Origin: Acinetobacter sp. UBA6641
Lineage (GTDB): Bacteria; Pseudomonadota; Gammaproteobacteria; Pseudomonadales; Moraxellaceae
Reading direction: 5' to 3'
Length of the DNA stretch: 6,526 bases
NCBI GenBank assembly: GCA_002455755.1
Contig: DKLL01000121.1
Span: forward strand, 1-6,526
Positions 1-6,526 of the stretch are shown in pieces (positions within the stretch are counted from its first letter, which is position 1; the number at the start of each line of letters is the position of its first letter). The position numbers and the translations under genes were made by a program. Below the pieces are notes generated by a model. The model did not search any database. It had not been told where the DNA came from and saw nothing but the letters and a program-made list of their open reading frames with translations.

Positions 1-583
1 TTACATAAACATAAAATAAAGTTGCACAATTTACAAAATATTGTAAATTACAGCCTATTATTTAAGAAATATGTGATTTTGTCGAAAATTTTACTTTCTT
101 TTTCATACATCAGACTTTTTCTTAACCATGAAAAAACCACTTAAAACTATAATTAAATAAAAATTAAATAATAAAAAACAATATTTTAATTAAAAATTAA
201 ATTCATATAAATTATTTTTATAAAAAAGAGGAGAGAAAAAAATATTTTTTAGGATTGTTTTTATTTAATACCAAGATTTTCTCAAACGTAATCTATCGTA
301 ATTACTTGAATACAGCCTGTAATATTTAATGATCATGCAGGCACAAATCCATCCACCTGTTGAATTAAAATAATTCATGTGAATATTTTTAAGATATATG
401 AAGTTAATATTCATTAAATTAAAATTTCTCTATTAATTAGCCCAATTTTAAATTCAATAAATTTACACCATTTTTTTATTTCAAGTTATTTAAAATAAGG
501 GATCACATAAATGACAACATAATCTAATTATATTTTGTAGAGCAACTACTATTATTATAAAAAATAATCTTTACAATACCTCA
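1..583. other. AT-rich intergenic block, no gene seen
   Basis: No open reading frame here has a plausible length, start and ribosome binding site. The sequence is dominated by A and T runs; in 121-180 only 9 of 60 bases are G or C, far below the neighbouring genes. A ten-codon frame starting at 128 (MKKPLKTIIK) and a short TTG frame near 255 look accidental. The purine run at 227-240 resembles a ribosome binding site but no start codon follows at a useful distance. No GC-rich terminator is visible after the gene that ends at 584. If a leftward gene lies beyond position 1, this block would be its upstream region. Confidence 0.7.
361..413. repeat. Cluster of alternating TGAAT inverted repeats
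   Basis: TGAATTA at 361-367 is mirrored by TAATTCA at 371-377 with a 3-nt gap. ATTCA at 373-377 is mirrored by TGAAT at 380-384 around a TG centre. TGAATATT at 380-387 is mirrored by AATATTCA at 406-413. Four half-sites therefore alternate in orientation within 53 bp. This could be an array of regulator sites, but short inverted repeats are common by chance in sequence this rich in A and T. Confidence 0.3.
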
Positions 584-1411
584 TCAATTCTCTTCAACTC
601 GAGTCAATATGCCATTTTTTACTTGATAAACTTGCCCATACCCAAAGTCAATTTGCTGCTTTTCTCCGTGAATTGCCGGAAATCCGGTTATATCTTCCAA
701 TTGTGGAGACCGCTGAAATTGATGTGTTTTAGGATTGTACATCCAGTAAATAAAACGCTTATCCTCAACTTTTCGCTCATTAGAAGTATCTGACAGAACG
801 ATGTCATAGTAACCATCAAAATTAATATCCATATAACCAATACTCTTAGGATAAGTCGTAAATCCTGTCAGGCTTTGAACTACCGTATTGGTGATTTTAT
901 TCAATACATCTACTTGTTTTAAGGCTTTTCCATAGGGTTGCTGGGCATTTTCCAAACCATAAAACTTAAATATAAACAGCGGCTTTTCTGCTACTGCAAA
1001 TGCAGGACCAAATTGAATTGGAATATCTTCATTATGTTCTGGTGTAATCAGTACTGATGACATTTCTCCTGTATTTGCATTTAAATTTCCATTTAACTGA
1101 TATTTTTCAGATGCTGTTATATCACCATTTACGCTTACCGAGTTGAGGTTAAGCTGATTACCTTTTTGCAAGCCTTTAAGGGCAATTGTTTTTTGATCAA
1201 TCAAATCATGAAGCGTACCGTGTGGATTCGGGATCCCTGCATATAGATCAAGAAAATAGCGGTCATCATTTGAACGCAACATGCGTTGCATAGAAACACG
1301 AACGTTTGTAAAAGTTTTAAAATGGGCAGTACCTGTTGCCGGAACTGTTTCAGCAAAGCTTAAACATGAAAGAGTTAAAGTGGTAAGACATAGCAGGATT
1401 TGAATTTTCAT
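584..1411 (-). CDS. Secreted protein with calcium-loop-like motif, XAC2610-like
   Basis: The 275-residue product has a classical export signal: a Lys at position 2, a hydrophobic stretch to about residue 19, and an SFA cleavage site after Ala20, so it should be periplasmic or secreted. Cys16 is not in a good lipobox, because position -3 is Thr. The first 180 mature residues match nothing I recognise. Residues 195-203 (DINFDGYYD) fit the D-x-N-x-D-G-x-x-D calcium-loop pattern of FG-GAP and EF-hand-like proteins, followed by YWMYNP at 222-227 and QFQRSPQL at 231-238. This C-terminal layout resembles the XAC2610-related family, whose Xanthomonas founder is, as I recall, an immunity protein inhibiting a secreted lytic effector. 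That kinship is inferred by eye and no function is assigned. It starts at ATG 1411, with only a weak purine stretch (GAAGTG) upstream. It is a stand-alone gene in the same direction as the ilv genes but separated from them by a terminator. Confidence 0.85.
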   Translation of the reverse strand: MKIQILLCLTTLTLSCLSFAETVPATGTAHFKTFTNVRVSMQRMLRSNDDRYFLDLYAGIPNPHGTLHDLIDQKTIALKGLQKGNQLNLNSVSVNGDITASEKYQLNGNLNANTGEMSSVLITPEHNEDIPIQFGPAFAVAEKPLFIFKFYGLENAQQPYGKALKQVDVLNKITNTVVQSLTGFTTYPKSIGYMDINFDGYYDIVLSDTSNERKVEDKRFIYWMYNPKTHQFQRSPQLEDITGFPAIHGEKQQIDFGYGQVYQVKNGILTRVEEN

Positions 1412-1448
1412 TATTCAGCCACACTTCATAACAGATTATGTCTACTCT

Positions 1449-1489
1449 ATCACAGTTAAAATTACATCTAACCTGTCCCCAATCACAGT
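1449..1489. repeat. Direct repeat ATCACAGT, 33 bp apart
   Basis: ATCACAGT occurs at 1449-1456 and again at 1482-1489, exactly 33 bp apart, which is about three helical turns. Read leftward, each copy is ACTGTGAT, and both lie 40-80 bp upstream of the secreted-protein start codon. A regulator binding the same face of the DNA would suit this spacing. The TGTGA core recalls a CRP half-site, but neither copy has the paired inverted half-site. Confidence 0.35.
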
Positions 1490-1543
1490 GTTTTGTTGCG
1501 AATTATTAACAATCTGATCTTCATCAAAAAAAAATAAATAAAA

Positions 1544-2793
<1,250 letters not shown>

Positions 2794-2816
2794 TTAAATG
2801 CTTATGTTTCCTTTTA

Positions 2817-2854
2817 TCCAGGTCAATGATGTTATTGGTGTTCATTAACCTGGA
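2817..2854 (-). promoter_or_regulatory. Hairpin between ilvH and ilvC
   Basis: Arms at 2817-2829 and 2842-2854 pair over 13 positions around a 12-nt loop. The pair 2824/2847 is a G-U wobble in the leftward ilv mRNA and a C-A mismatch on the other strand, which suggests the structure works in the ilv transcript. No U tract follows, so it is not a standard terminator. It may be an RNA-processing or stabilising hairpin that sets ilvC level relative to ilvIH, or a DNA operator. The role is inferred. Confidence 0.5.
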
Positions 2855-2889
2855 CCCTCATCTTCATAATGAGTAGAATATGTTAAAAA

Positions 2890-3381
2890 TTAGATGGTTA
2901 AAACTTTTTCGCCACGTGCGATGCCCGATACACCCGAACGCACCACTTCAAGAATGGTATTTTCTGCAAGCGCATCGATGAAACCGTCGAGCTTTTCAGT
3001 TGTACCAGCAATCTGAATGGTATAAGTCGTTGGTGTCACATCAACGATTTGTGCACGGAAAATGTCAGCGGTACGCTTGATTTCGGCACGTGCCGATCCA
3101 AGTGATTTCACTTTAATCAGCATCAATTCGCGCTCAATATGTGCACCTTCAGACAAATCCACCACTTTAACCACTTCAACCAGTTTGTTCAGCTGTTTGG
3201 TGATTTGTTCAATTTTATGATCATCACCATACGTGGTCAGGGTCAAACGCGACATGGTTGGGTCTTCGGTTGGTGCAACGTTCAAAGTCTCAATGTTATA
3301 ACCACGTTGAGAGAACAATCCCACCAAACGTGAAAGTGCACCCGCTTCATTTTCTACGAGAACAGAGATGATATGTCTCAT
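2890..3381 (-). CDS. ilvH: Acetolactate synthase small (regulatory) subunit
   Basis: IlvH binds the catalytic subunit IlvI, raises its activity and confers feedback inhibition by valine. The product is 163 residues, the length I recall for E. coli IlvH. Residues 2-77 form the N-terminal ACT domain, with ENEAGALSR at 10-18 and RGYNIETL at 26-33. Asn11, Gly14 and Asn29, positions tied to valine binding in the E. coli protein, are all present, so valine sensitivity is expected. The rest is the C-terminal ALS domain ([13 protein letters not shown], then [16 protein letters not shown]). The frame is open for nine more codons upstream, but ATG 3381 gives the conserved [14 protein letters not shown] start, has GGGGAG eight bases upstream, and overlaps the ilvI stop as ATGA, the pattern expected for translational coupling of two subunits. 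Confidence 0.97.
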   Translation of the reverse strand: MRHIISVLVENEAGALSRLVGLFSQRGYNIETLNVAPTEDPTMSRLTLTTYGDDHKIEQITKQLNKLVEVVKVVDLSEGAHIERELMLIKVKSLGSARAEIKRTADIFRAQIVDVTPTTYTIQIAGTTEKLDGFIDALAENTILEVVRSGVSGIARGEKVLTI

Positions 3382-5105
3382 TGAGTGCGCTCCCCTTTTC
3401 CTAACCACATATCTTGCATCGACTGACCAGCAACCAGCATTGGATACACATGCTCCGTACGGTCTACCATGACATTAATAAATACGCATTTATCATTGAT
3501 TGCCATGGCTTCTTCAAGCTTGGATTCAAGCTCATCGGCATGGTCAATCTGGATACCGACATGGCCATAAGCTTCCATCAACTTGGCAAAGTCAGGCAAT
3601 GATTCAACATAAGAACTTGAATGACGACCTTCGTAGTTCATATCCTGCCACTGTTTCACCATACCCAGGGCACGGTTATTCAAGCACAGAATTTTCACAT
3701 TTAAGCCATATTGCTTGCAGGTTGATAATTCCTGGATACACATCTGGATCGATGCTTCACCGGTGATACAAACAACTTGCTGATCTGGATAAGCCAGTTT
3801 TGCAGCCATTGCATAAGGCAAACCTACGCCCATGGTGCCTAAACCGCCTGAGTTGATCCATTGACGTGGACGCACATAGGTATAGTACAGCGCACCAAAC
3901 ATCTGGTGTTGACCAACGTCAGAAGTAATAATGGCCTGACTATTGGTAATTTTATCTAAGGCTGCTACAACTTGCTGTGGCTTCATTGTGCCATCGGTTG
4001 GGGCAACAACTTTTAAGCCGTGTGCTGAACGCCACTCATGAATTTGCTTCCACCATGCTGCAATATCGTCAGGATTTGGTTTAGAAACATTCATTTGTTT
4101 CAACTGCACCAACATCTCTTGAAGAACAGGCTCTACCGCCCCCACAATTGGAATGTGCGCCATGATGGTTTTAGAAATGGTTGCCGGGTCAATATCAATA
4201 TGAATAACCTTGGCATTTGGACAGAACTTAGCCGGATTATTGGTCACACGGTCATCAAAACGCGCACCGATACACAGGATCAAGTCTGCATTATGCATAC
4301 TCATGTTGGCTTCATAGGTACCATGCATACCGAGCATCCCCAAAAACTGAGGATCGTTACCCGGGAATGCACCCAGGCCCATCAAGGTATTGGTCACCGG
4401 ATAGCCCAACAAGTGCGCAAGTTCAGTCAATAATGCTGATGCATTACCCTGCACCACGCCACCACCAGTGTAGATCACTGGACGTTTAGCACTGATCAAT
4501 TCGTCAATCGCTTTACGAATCTGGCCTGAGTGACCACGATGTGGTGGTTGATACGAACGCATCTTCACTTTTTCAGGATATTCGTAGGCGAATTTTTCTG
4601 CAGGATTCGTCGCATCTTTAGGAATATCGACAACTACCGGACCTGGACGACCAGAAGATGCTATATAGAATGCTTTTTTGATAATGCCGGGGATTTCGCT
4701 GGCATGACGCACCTGGAAGCTGTGTTTTACGATTGGACGGGAAATACCGACCATATCGGTTTCCTGGAACGCATCCTCACCGATGAGATGACTTGCAACC
4801 TGACCAGACAAAATCACCATTGGGATTGAGTCCATATAAGCCGTTGCAATTGGCGTTACGGTATTGGTCGCACCTGGACCTGATGTGACGAGCACCACAC
4901 CAGTTTTACCCGTAACACGTGAATAAGCATCCGCCATATGACCGGCAGCCTGTTCATGACGTACGAGGTAATGATTGATTTTATCTTGTTGAAAGAGCGC
5001 GTCGTAAATATGTAATACTGCGCCGCCTGGATATCCAAAAACATGTTCAACGCCTTCGTCCGCCAATGCGCGAACAAGCATTTCACCACCAGATAAAAGT
5101 TCCAA
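3378..5105 (-). CDS. ilvI: Acetolactate synthase large (catalytic) subunit
   Basis: IlvI uses thiamine diphosphate, Mg2+ and FAD to condense pyruvate with pyruvate or 2-ketobutyrate, the first shared step of valine (and leucine) and isoleucine synthesis. The 575-residue product has the three expected domains: the N-terminal pyrimidine-binding domain with catalytic Glu51 in [13 protein letters not shown], the central FAD domain from about 190 to 340, and the C-terminal diphosphate-binding domain. Trp486 in MVKQWQDM matches the position that favours 2-ketobutyrate in E. coli enzymes. The diphosphate/metal motif reads GEA at 449-451 with Asn476-Asn477, rather than the usual GDG...NN. Translation starts at a TTG codon (5105-5103): the frame upstream is closed by TGA three codons before, and the N-terminus from TTG ([14 protein letters not shown]) aligns with the family start, whereas ATG at codon 9 would lose it. 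The stop overlaps the ilvH start by 4 nt. Confidence 0.97.
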   Translation of the reverse strand: MELLSGGEMLVRALADEGVEHVFGYPGGAVLHIYDALFQQDKINHYLVRHEQAAGHMADAYSRVTGKTGVVLVTSGPGATNTVTPIATAYMDSIPMVILSGQVASHLIGEDAFQETDMVGISRPIVKHSFQVRHASEIPGIIKKAFYIASSGRPGPVVVDIPKDATNPAEKFAYEYPEKVKMRSYQPPHRGHSGQIRKAIDELISAKRPVIYTGGGVVQGNASALLTELAHLLGYPVTNTLMGLGAFPGNDPQFLGMLGMHGTYEANMSMHNADLILCIGARFDDRVTNNPAKFCPNAKVIHIDIDPATISKTIMAHIPIVGAVEPVLQEMLVQLKQMNVSKPNPDDIAAWWKQIHEWRSAHGLKVVAPTDGTMKPQQVVAALDKITNSQAIITSDVGQHQMFGALYYTYVRPRQWINSGGLGTMGVGLPYAMAAKLAYPDQQVVCITGEASIQMCIQELSTCKQYGLNVKILCLNNRALGMVKQWQDMNYEGRHSSSYVESLPDFAKLMEAYGHVGIQIDHADELESKLEEAMAINDKCVFINVMVDRTEHVYPMLVAGQSMQDMWLGKGERTQ

Positions 5106-5111
5106 CGTGAT

Positions 5112-5118
5112 TCACCCT
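5112..5118 (-). promoter_or_regulatory. Ribosome binding site of ilvI (supports TTG start)
   Basis: Read leftward, AGGGTGA lies six bases before the TTG at 5105-5103. It is the only good Shine-Dalgarno match nearby, and it includes the in-frame TGA that closes the upstream frame, so it fixes the start at TTG. The TCACC at 5152-5156 in the leader could pair with its GGTGA and hide it; this is speculative. Confidence 0.75.
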
Positions 5119-5132
5119 AATCTTTTTTCACG

Positions 5133-5153
5133 CACAAATGGAGGGCATTTGCG
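5133..5153 (-). promoter_or_regulatory. Leader hairpin upstream of ilvI
   Basis: In the leftward RNA, CGCAAATG pairs with CATTTGTG (8 pairs, one of them G-U) around a CCCUC loop. The hairpin ends about 15 nt before the ribosome binding site. No U run follows at once, so it is not a terminator. It may affect mRNA stability or translation. Confidence 0.4.
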
Positions 5154-5170
5154 GTGATTAATTCATTCAC

Positions 5171-5193
5171 TGTGCGCTCTGTTATAGCACACA
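5171..5193. promoter_or_regulatory. Inverted repeat over the ilvI -10, possible operator
   Basis: TGTGCGC at 5171-5177 and GCACACA at 5187-5193 are 7-bp arms with one mismatch, separated by 9 bp. The -10 hexamer lies between and partly within the arms, so a bound protein would block RNA polymerase. The regulator is unknown. Confidence 0.4.
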
Positions 5194-5209
5194 AATTTCA
5201 TAGTTTTCA
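5181..5209 (-). promoter_or_regulatory. Probable ilvI promoter with extended -10
   Basis: Leftward, TGCTATAAC at 5189-5181 gives an extended -10 (TG, one base, then TATAAC). A weak -35, TGAAAA, lies at 5209-5204 with a 17-bp spacer; it matches three of six consensus bases, as is common with an extended -10. Transcription would begin near 5174, giving a leader of about 70 nt. It is the best minus-strand promoter seen upstream of ilvI and would drive the ilvI-ilvH-ilvC cluster. Confidence 0.55.
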
Positions 5210-5212
5210 TAG
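5196..5212. repeat. Tandem TTTCATAG repeat at the ilvI -35
   Basis: TTTCATAG occurs at 5196-5203 and 5205-5212, two 8-bp copies separated by one base, covering the -35 region of the ilvI promoter. It could be part of a regulator site or a chance duplication. Confidence 0.35.
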
Positions 5213-5896
5213 CAATAAGAAAAAAATCTGACCTGTTTGCCGTTTAAGCAATATGAGGTCTAAAACATGTTGGGATAAACATATTTTGTTGGCTTTGTTC
5301 AGCTTCTCGGCTAGAGAAGAAGTCCATTGCTAAAATGCGCTTATTCGAAGGGTGATCGATCTAAGACATATAAAACTAAAGCAGCATTTTTGTGGTTTCG
5401 AGTATTAAAGTCAAGTTTAAAAATTAGCTTTTTATGCATTATTTTTGAATTATTCACTTTTTATTCATCAGTTTTTCAAGTTACTGGACACAAAAAAACT
5501 CAATACATTCAAAATATTATTATATTTCAAATAATTAATAATTTTTTCATGAAAAATAAATATAAAAAATATAAAAAAATGGAATGAATATTTATTTTAT
5601 TAAAAAATGTTTTTATTAATTTAAATCTAATTCGCCATATTCTCCTGTTTGTTTTTTTGACACATTTTTAAACTCAAATGAACCATACAAAAAAAACAAT
5701 TAAAGAGAATTTTTTTTGATTTAATCATCCTTCAAATAACACCATTGCATTAATACACTTCACTGATCTGCATTTTGGGGCAGTTTATCTTTTTTCTCTG
5801 CAAAACCATCAAGATCATATAAAATACTAAAGCAATCAAGAGTTCTGTTTCTCCCCACTCCATCCAACTGATTATGACAATAAGGACTTGATTATT
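5213..5896. other. AT-rich gap between ilvI promoter and DUF4124 gene
   Basis: No convincing gene is present. An 86-codon plus-strand frame at 5327-5587 begins with TTG, has no ribosome binding site and encodes a low-complexity Lys/Ile/Phe-rich sequence, so it is taken as chance. A small hairpin, CTTCTC at 5303-5308 with GAGAAG at 5314-5319, has no U tract. The stretch 5400-5720 is extremely AT-rich (9 of 60 bases are G or C in 5581-5640) and may be upstream curved DNA. The promoter of the DUF4124 gene must lie here; TATAAA near 5818 is the best -10 but has no good -35. Confidence 0.6.
5882..5886 (+). promoter_or_regulatory. Ribosome binding site of the DUF4124 gene
   Basis: AAGGA lies ten bases before ATG 5897. 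It is only one base before the TTG at 5888 and 22 bases before the ATG at 5909, so it favours 5897 as the start. Confidence 0.6.
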
Positions 5897-6265
5897 ATGG
5901 CACCCTCTATGATTAAAATTGGATTTATAGCGACTGGCTTAATCTTTAGTTTAAGTTCAACCAATAGCTTTGCTAAAGAATATTACAAATGGGTGGATGC
6001 CAAAGGGTCTACCCATTACACTGCTACCCCGCCACCAAAATCTGCTGTTAAAAAAGGTAAAGTGAATACTTATGGCGCTACCCGCTCGGTAACGCCTGTT
6101 CCGTCTAGCCAGTCGCCAGCTGAAAACAAGACCCTCCCAGAACAGCCGACTCAAAATACCACCATAGTTTCAGGCGAAAAAGTTATTGTTTTACCGACAC
6201 CAACTGCAACACCCGTTATTCAAACCCCACCTGATAGCGATACTTCGGCACCTGCTGCACGATGA
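5897..6265 (+). CDS. Small secreted DUF4124-type protein
   Basis: The product is 122 residues from ATG 5897. A signal peptide covers residues 1-26, with a hydrophobic core (IGFIATGLIFSL) and SFA before the cut, giving a mature start of KEYYKWVD; the protein should be periplasmic or envelope-associated. Residues 29-47 (YYKWVDAKGSTHYTATPPP) are the hallmark of DUF4124, a short N-terminal domain of unknown function found in many proteobacterial envelope proteins. The remaining 75 residues are low in complexity and rich in Pro, Thr and Ser, probably disordered, with one hydrophobic patch (EKVIVLPTP). No catalytic motif is visible and no function is assigned. It is transcribed toward leuS, 149 bp upstream of it, and no clear terminator separates them. 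Confidence 0.85.
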   Translation: MAPSMIKIGFIATGLIFSLSSTNSFAKEYYKWVDAKGSTHYTATPPPKSAVKKGKVNTYGATRSVTPVPSSQSPAENKTLPEQPTQNTTIVSGEKVIVLPTPTATPVIQTPPDSDTSAPAAR

Positions 6266-6331
6266 CCAATTTGGTTCTACAAACCCAACTGCTGATCTTT
6301 ATCCAAAAACGTCGATATTTTTCTTATTTAT

Positions 6332-6374
6332 GCATAGCCGCAAAATTCACTTTTAGGTGTAATTTGCGCTATGC
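6332..6374. promoter_or_regulatory. Long bulged hairpin before leuS
   Basis: GCATAGC at 6332-6338 pairs with GCTATGC at 6368-6374. Inside it, GCAAAATT (6340-6347, one bulged A) pairs with AATTTGC (6361-6367), and CAC (6348-6350) pairs with GTG (6357-6359) around a TTTTAG loop. In total 17 pairs form with three single-base bulges (C6339, one A, T6360). No U tract follows directly; a T run comes 12 bases later at 6387-6391. It overlaps the possible leuS promoter, so it may be an operator, or an imperfect terminator for the DUF4124 gene. Confidence 0.5.
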
Positions 6375-6375
6375 T
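6346..6375 (+). promoter_or_regulatory. Possible leuS promoter
   Basis: TTCACT at 6346-6351 (four of six -35 matches) and TATGCT at 6370-6375 are separated by 18 bp. Transcription would begin near 6382, giving a leader of about 33 nt. Both elements lie within the bulged hairpin. Confidence 0.35.
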
Positions 6376-6414
6376 GTGCAACAAACTTTTTAACCATTGT
6401 CCTTATATACGTTT

Positions 6415-6526
6415 ATGACTACTCACATTGACCCTGAATATCAAGCCAGTGCGATTGAACCTTCTGTCCAACAAGACTGGGAAACTCGCAAAGCCTTTAA
6501 AGTTGCCGATACTGTAGAAGGTCCAC
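6415..6526 (+). CDS. leuS: Leucyl-tRNA synthetase, N-terminal fragment
   Basis: Only the first 37 codons are in the window; the gene continues past the right edge. The N-terminus (HIDPEYQASAIEPSVQQDW, then KAFKVADTVEGP) matches the start I recall for Acinetobacter LeuS: the xYxxxxIExxVQxxWE helix precedes the catalytic core of class I leucyl-tRNA synthetases. The enzyme charges tRNA-Leu with leucine in the cytoplasm. The HMGH and KMSKS motifs lie beyond the window, so activity cannot be judged. No clear Shine-Dalgarno sequence precedes ATG 6415 (the upstream bases are CCTTATATACGTTT). The call rests on the N-terminus alone but the match is specific. Confidence 0.88.
   Translation, partial: MTTHIDPEYQASAIEPSVQQDWETRKAFKVADTVEGP

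Noticed and set aside
3382..3408. Nine-codon N-terminal extension of IlvH from ATG 3408
   Set aside because: It would overlap ilvI by 31 nt, has no family counterpart, and lacks a good ribosome binding site; ATG 3381 has GGGGAG and restores the 163-residue length.
4038..4433. 131-codon plus-strand frame inside ilvI
   Set aside because: It is antisense to a clearly real gene, its product resembles no family, and it has no ribosome binding site; the same applies to plus-strand frames at 3414-3602, 3500-3766 and 4530-4829.
4856..5089. 77-codon minus-strand frame inside ilvI
   Set aside because: It is an alternative frame of the conserved ilvI N-terminal region with no recognisable protein features.
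5118..5209. Attenuator with a branched-chain leader peptide upstream of ilvI
   Set aside because: Leftward short frames here encode MKTMKFVCYNRAHSE and MPSICA, with no run of Val, Leu or Ile codons, and no terminator hairpin with a U tract follows.
5291..5300. GGCTTTGTTC resembling the end of some insertion sequences
   Set aside because: There is no matching inverted end, no transposase fragment and no target duplication nearby.
5327..5587. 86-codon plus-strand frame in the AT-rich gap
   Set aside because: It has a TTG start without a ribosome binding site, and its composition (Lys, Ile, Phe, Tyr) is what AT-rich non-coding DNA gives in translation.
5658..5663. Perfect TTGACA -35 box in the AT-rich gap
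   Set aside because: No acceptable -10 hexamer lies 15-19 bp downstream.
5888..5896. TTG 5888 as the start of the DUF4124 gene
   Set aside because: The ribosome binding site AAGGA is only one base upstream of it; ATG 5897 is properly spaced and keeps the whole signal peptide.
6271..6288. Small hairpin TTGGTT/AACCCAA after the DUF4124 gene
   Set aside because: It has only six pairs with a bulge and no U tract, too weak to call a terminator.

Overview
This window looks like chromosomal DNA from Acinetobacter (Moraxellaceae, Gammaproteobacteria). The evidence is the IlvI, IlvH and IlvC protein sequences, the start of LeuS, and the low G+C of the gaps (for example only 9 of 60 bases are G or C in 121-180, and again in 5581-5640). 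The genus call comes from recognising protein sequences by eye; no search was run.

Layout. Positions 1-583 are very AT-rich with no convincing gene. At 584-1411 (minus strand) is a secreted protein with a calcium-loop-like motif, resembling the XAC2610 family. A gap at 1412-1764 holds a repeated 8-mer, a doubtful 74-codon ORF whose product carries a double-glycine-leader-like motif, and a clear minus-strand terminator. The core of the window is a minus-strand branched-chain amino acid cluster: ilvI (5105-3378, TTG start), ilvH (3381-2890, ATGA overlap with ilvI) and ilvC (2781-1765). IlvI and IlvH form acetohydroxyacid synthase and IlvC is the next enzyme, so the cluster encodes the first two shared steps of valine/isoleucine synthesis. 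The terminator at 1716-1747 lies 17 nt past the ilvC stop. A 108-nt gap between ilvH and ilvC holds a strong hairpin.

Upstream of ilvI is a gap of nearly 800 bp. Its left end holds a probable ilvI promoter with an extended -10, overlapped by an inverted repeat and a tandem repeat that could be regulator sites. The rest is AT-rich and appears empty up to a small secreted DUF4124-type protein at 5897-6265 (plus strand). A long bulged hairpin and a possible promoter follow, and then the first 37 codons of leuS (leucyl-tRNA synthetase), which runs off the right edge.

The genes are mostly conserved housekeeping functions; no new system is evident. The points most worth checking are the GEA variant of the thiamine-diphosphate motif in IlvI, its TTG start, the overlapping sites at the ilvI promoter, the ilvH-ilvC and pre-leuS hairpins, the XAC2610-like protein and the double-glycine-like ORF.
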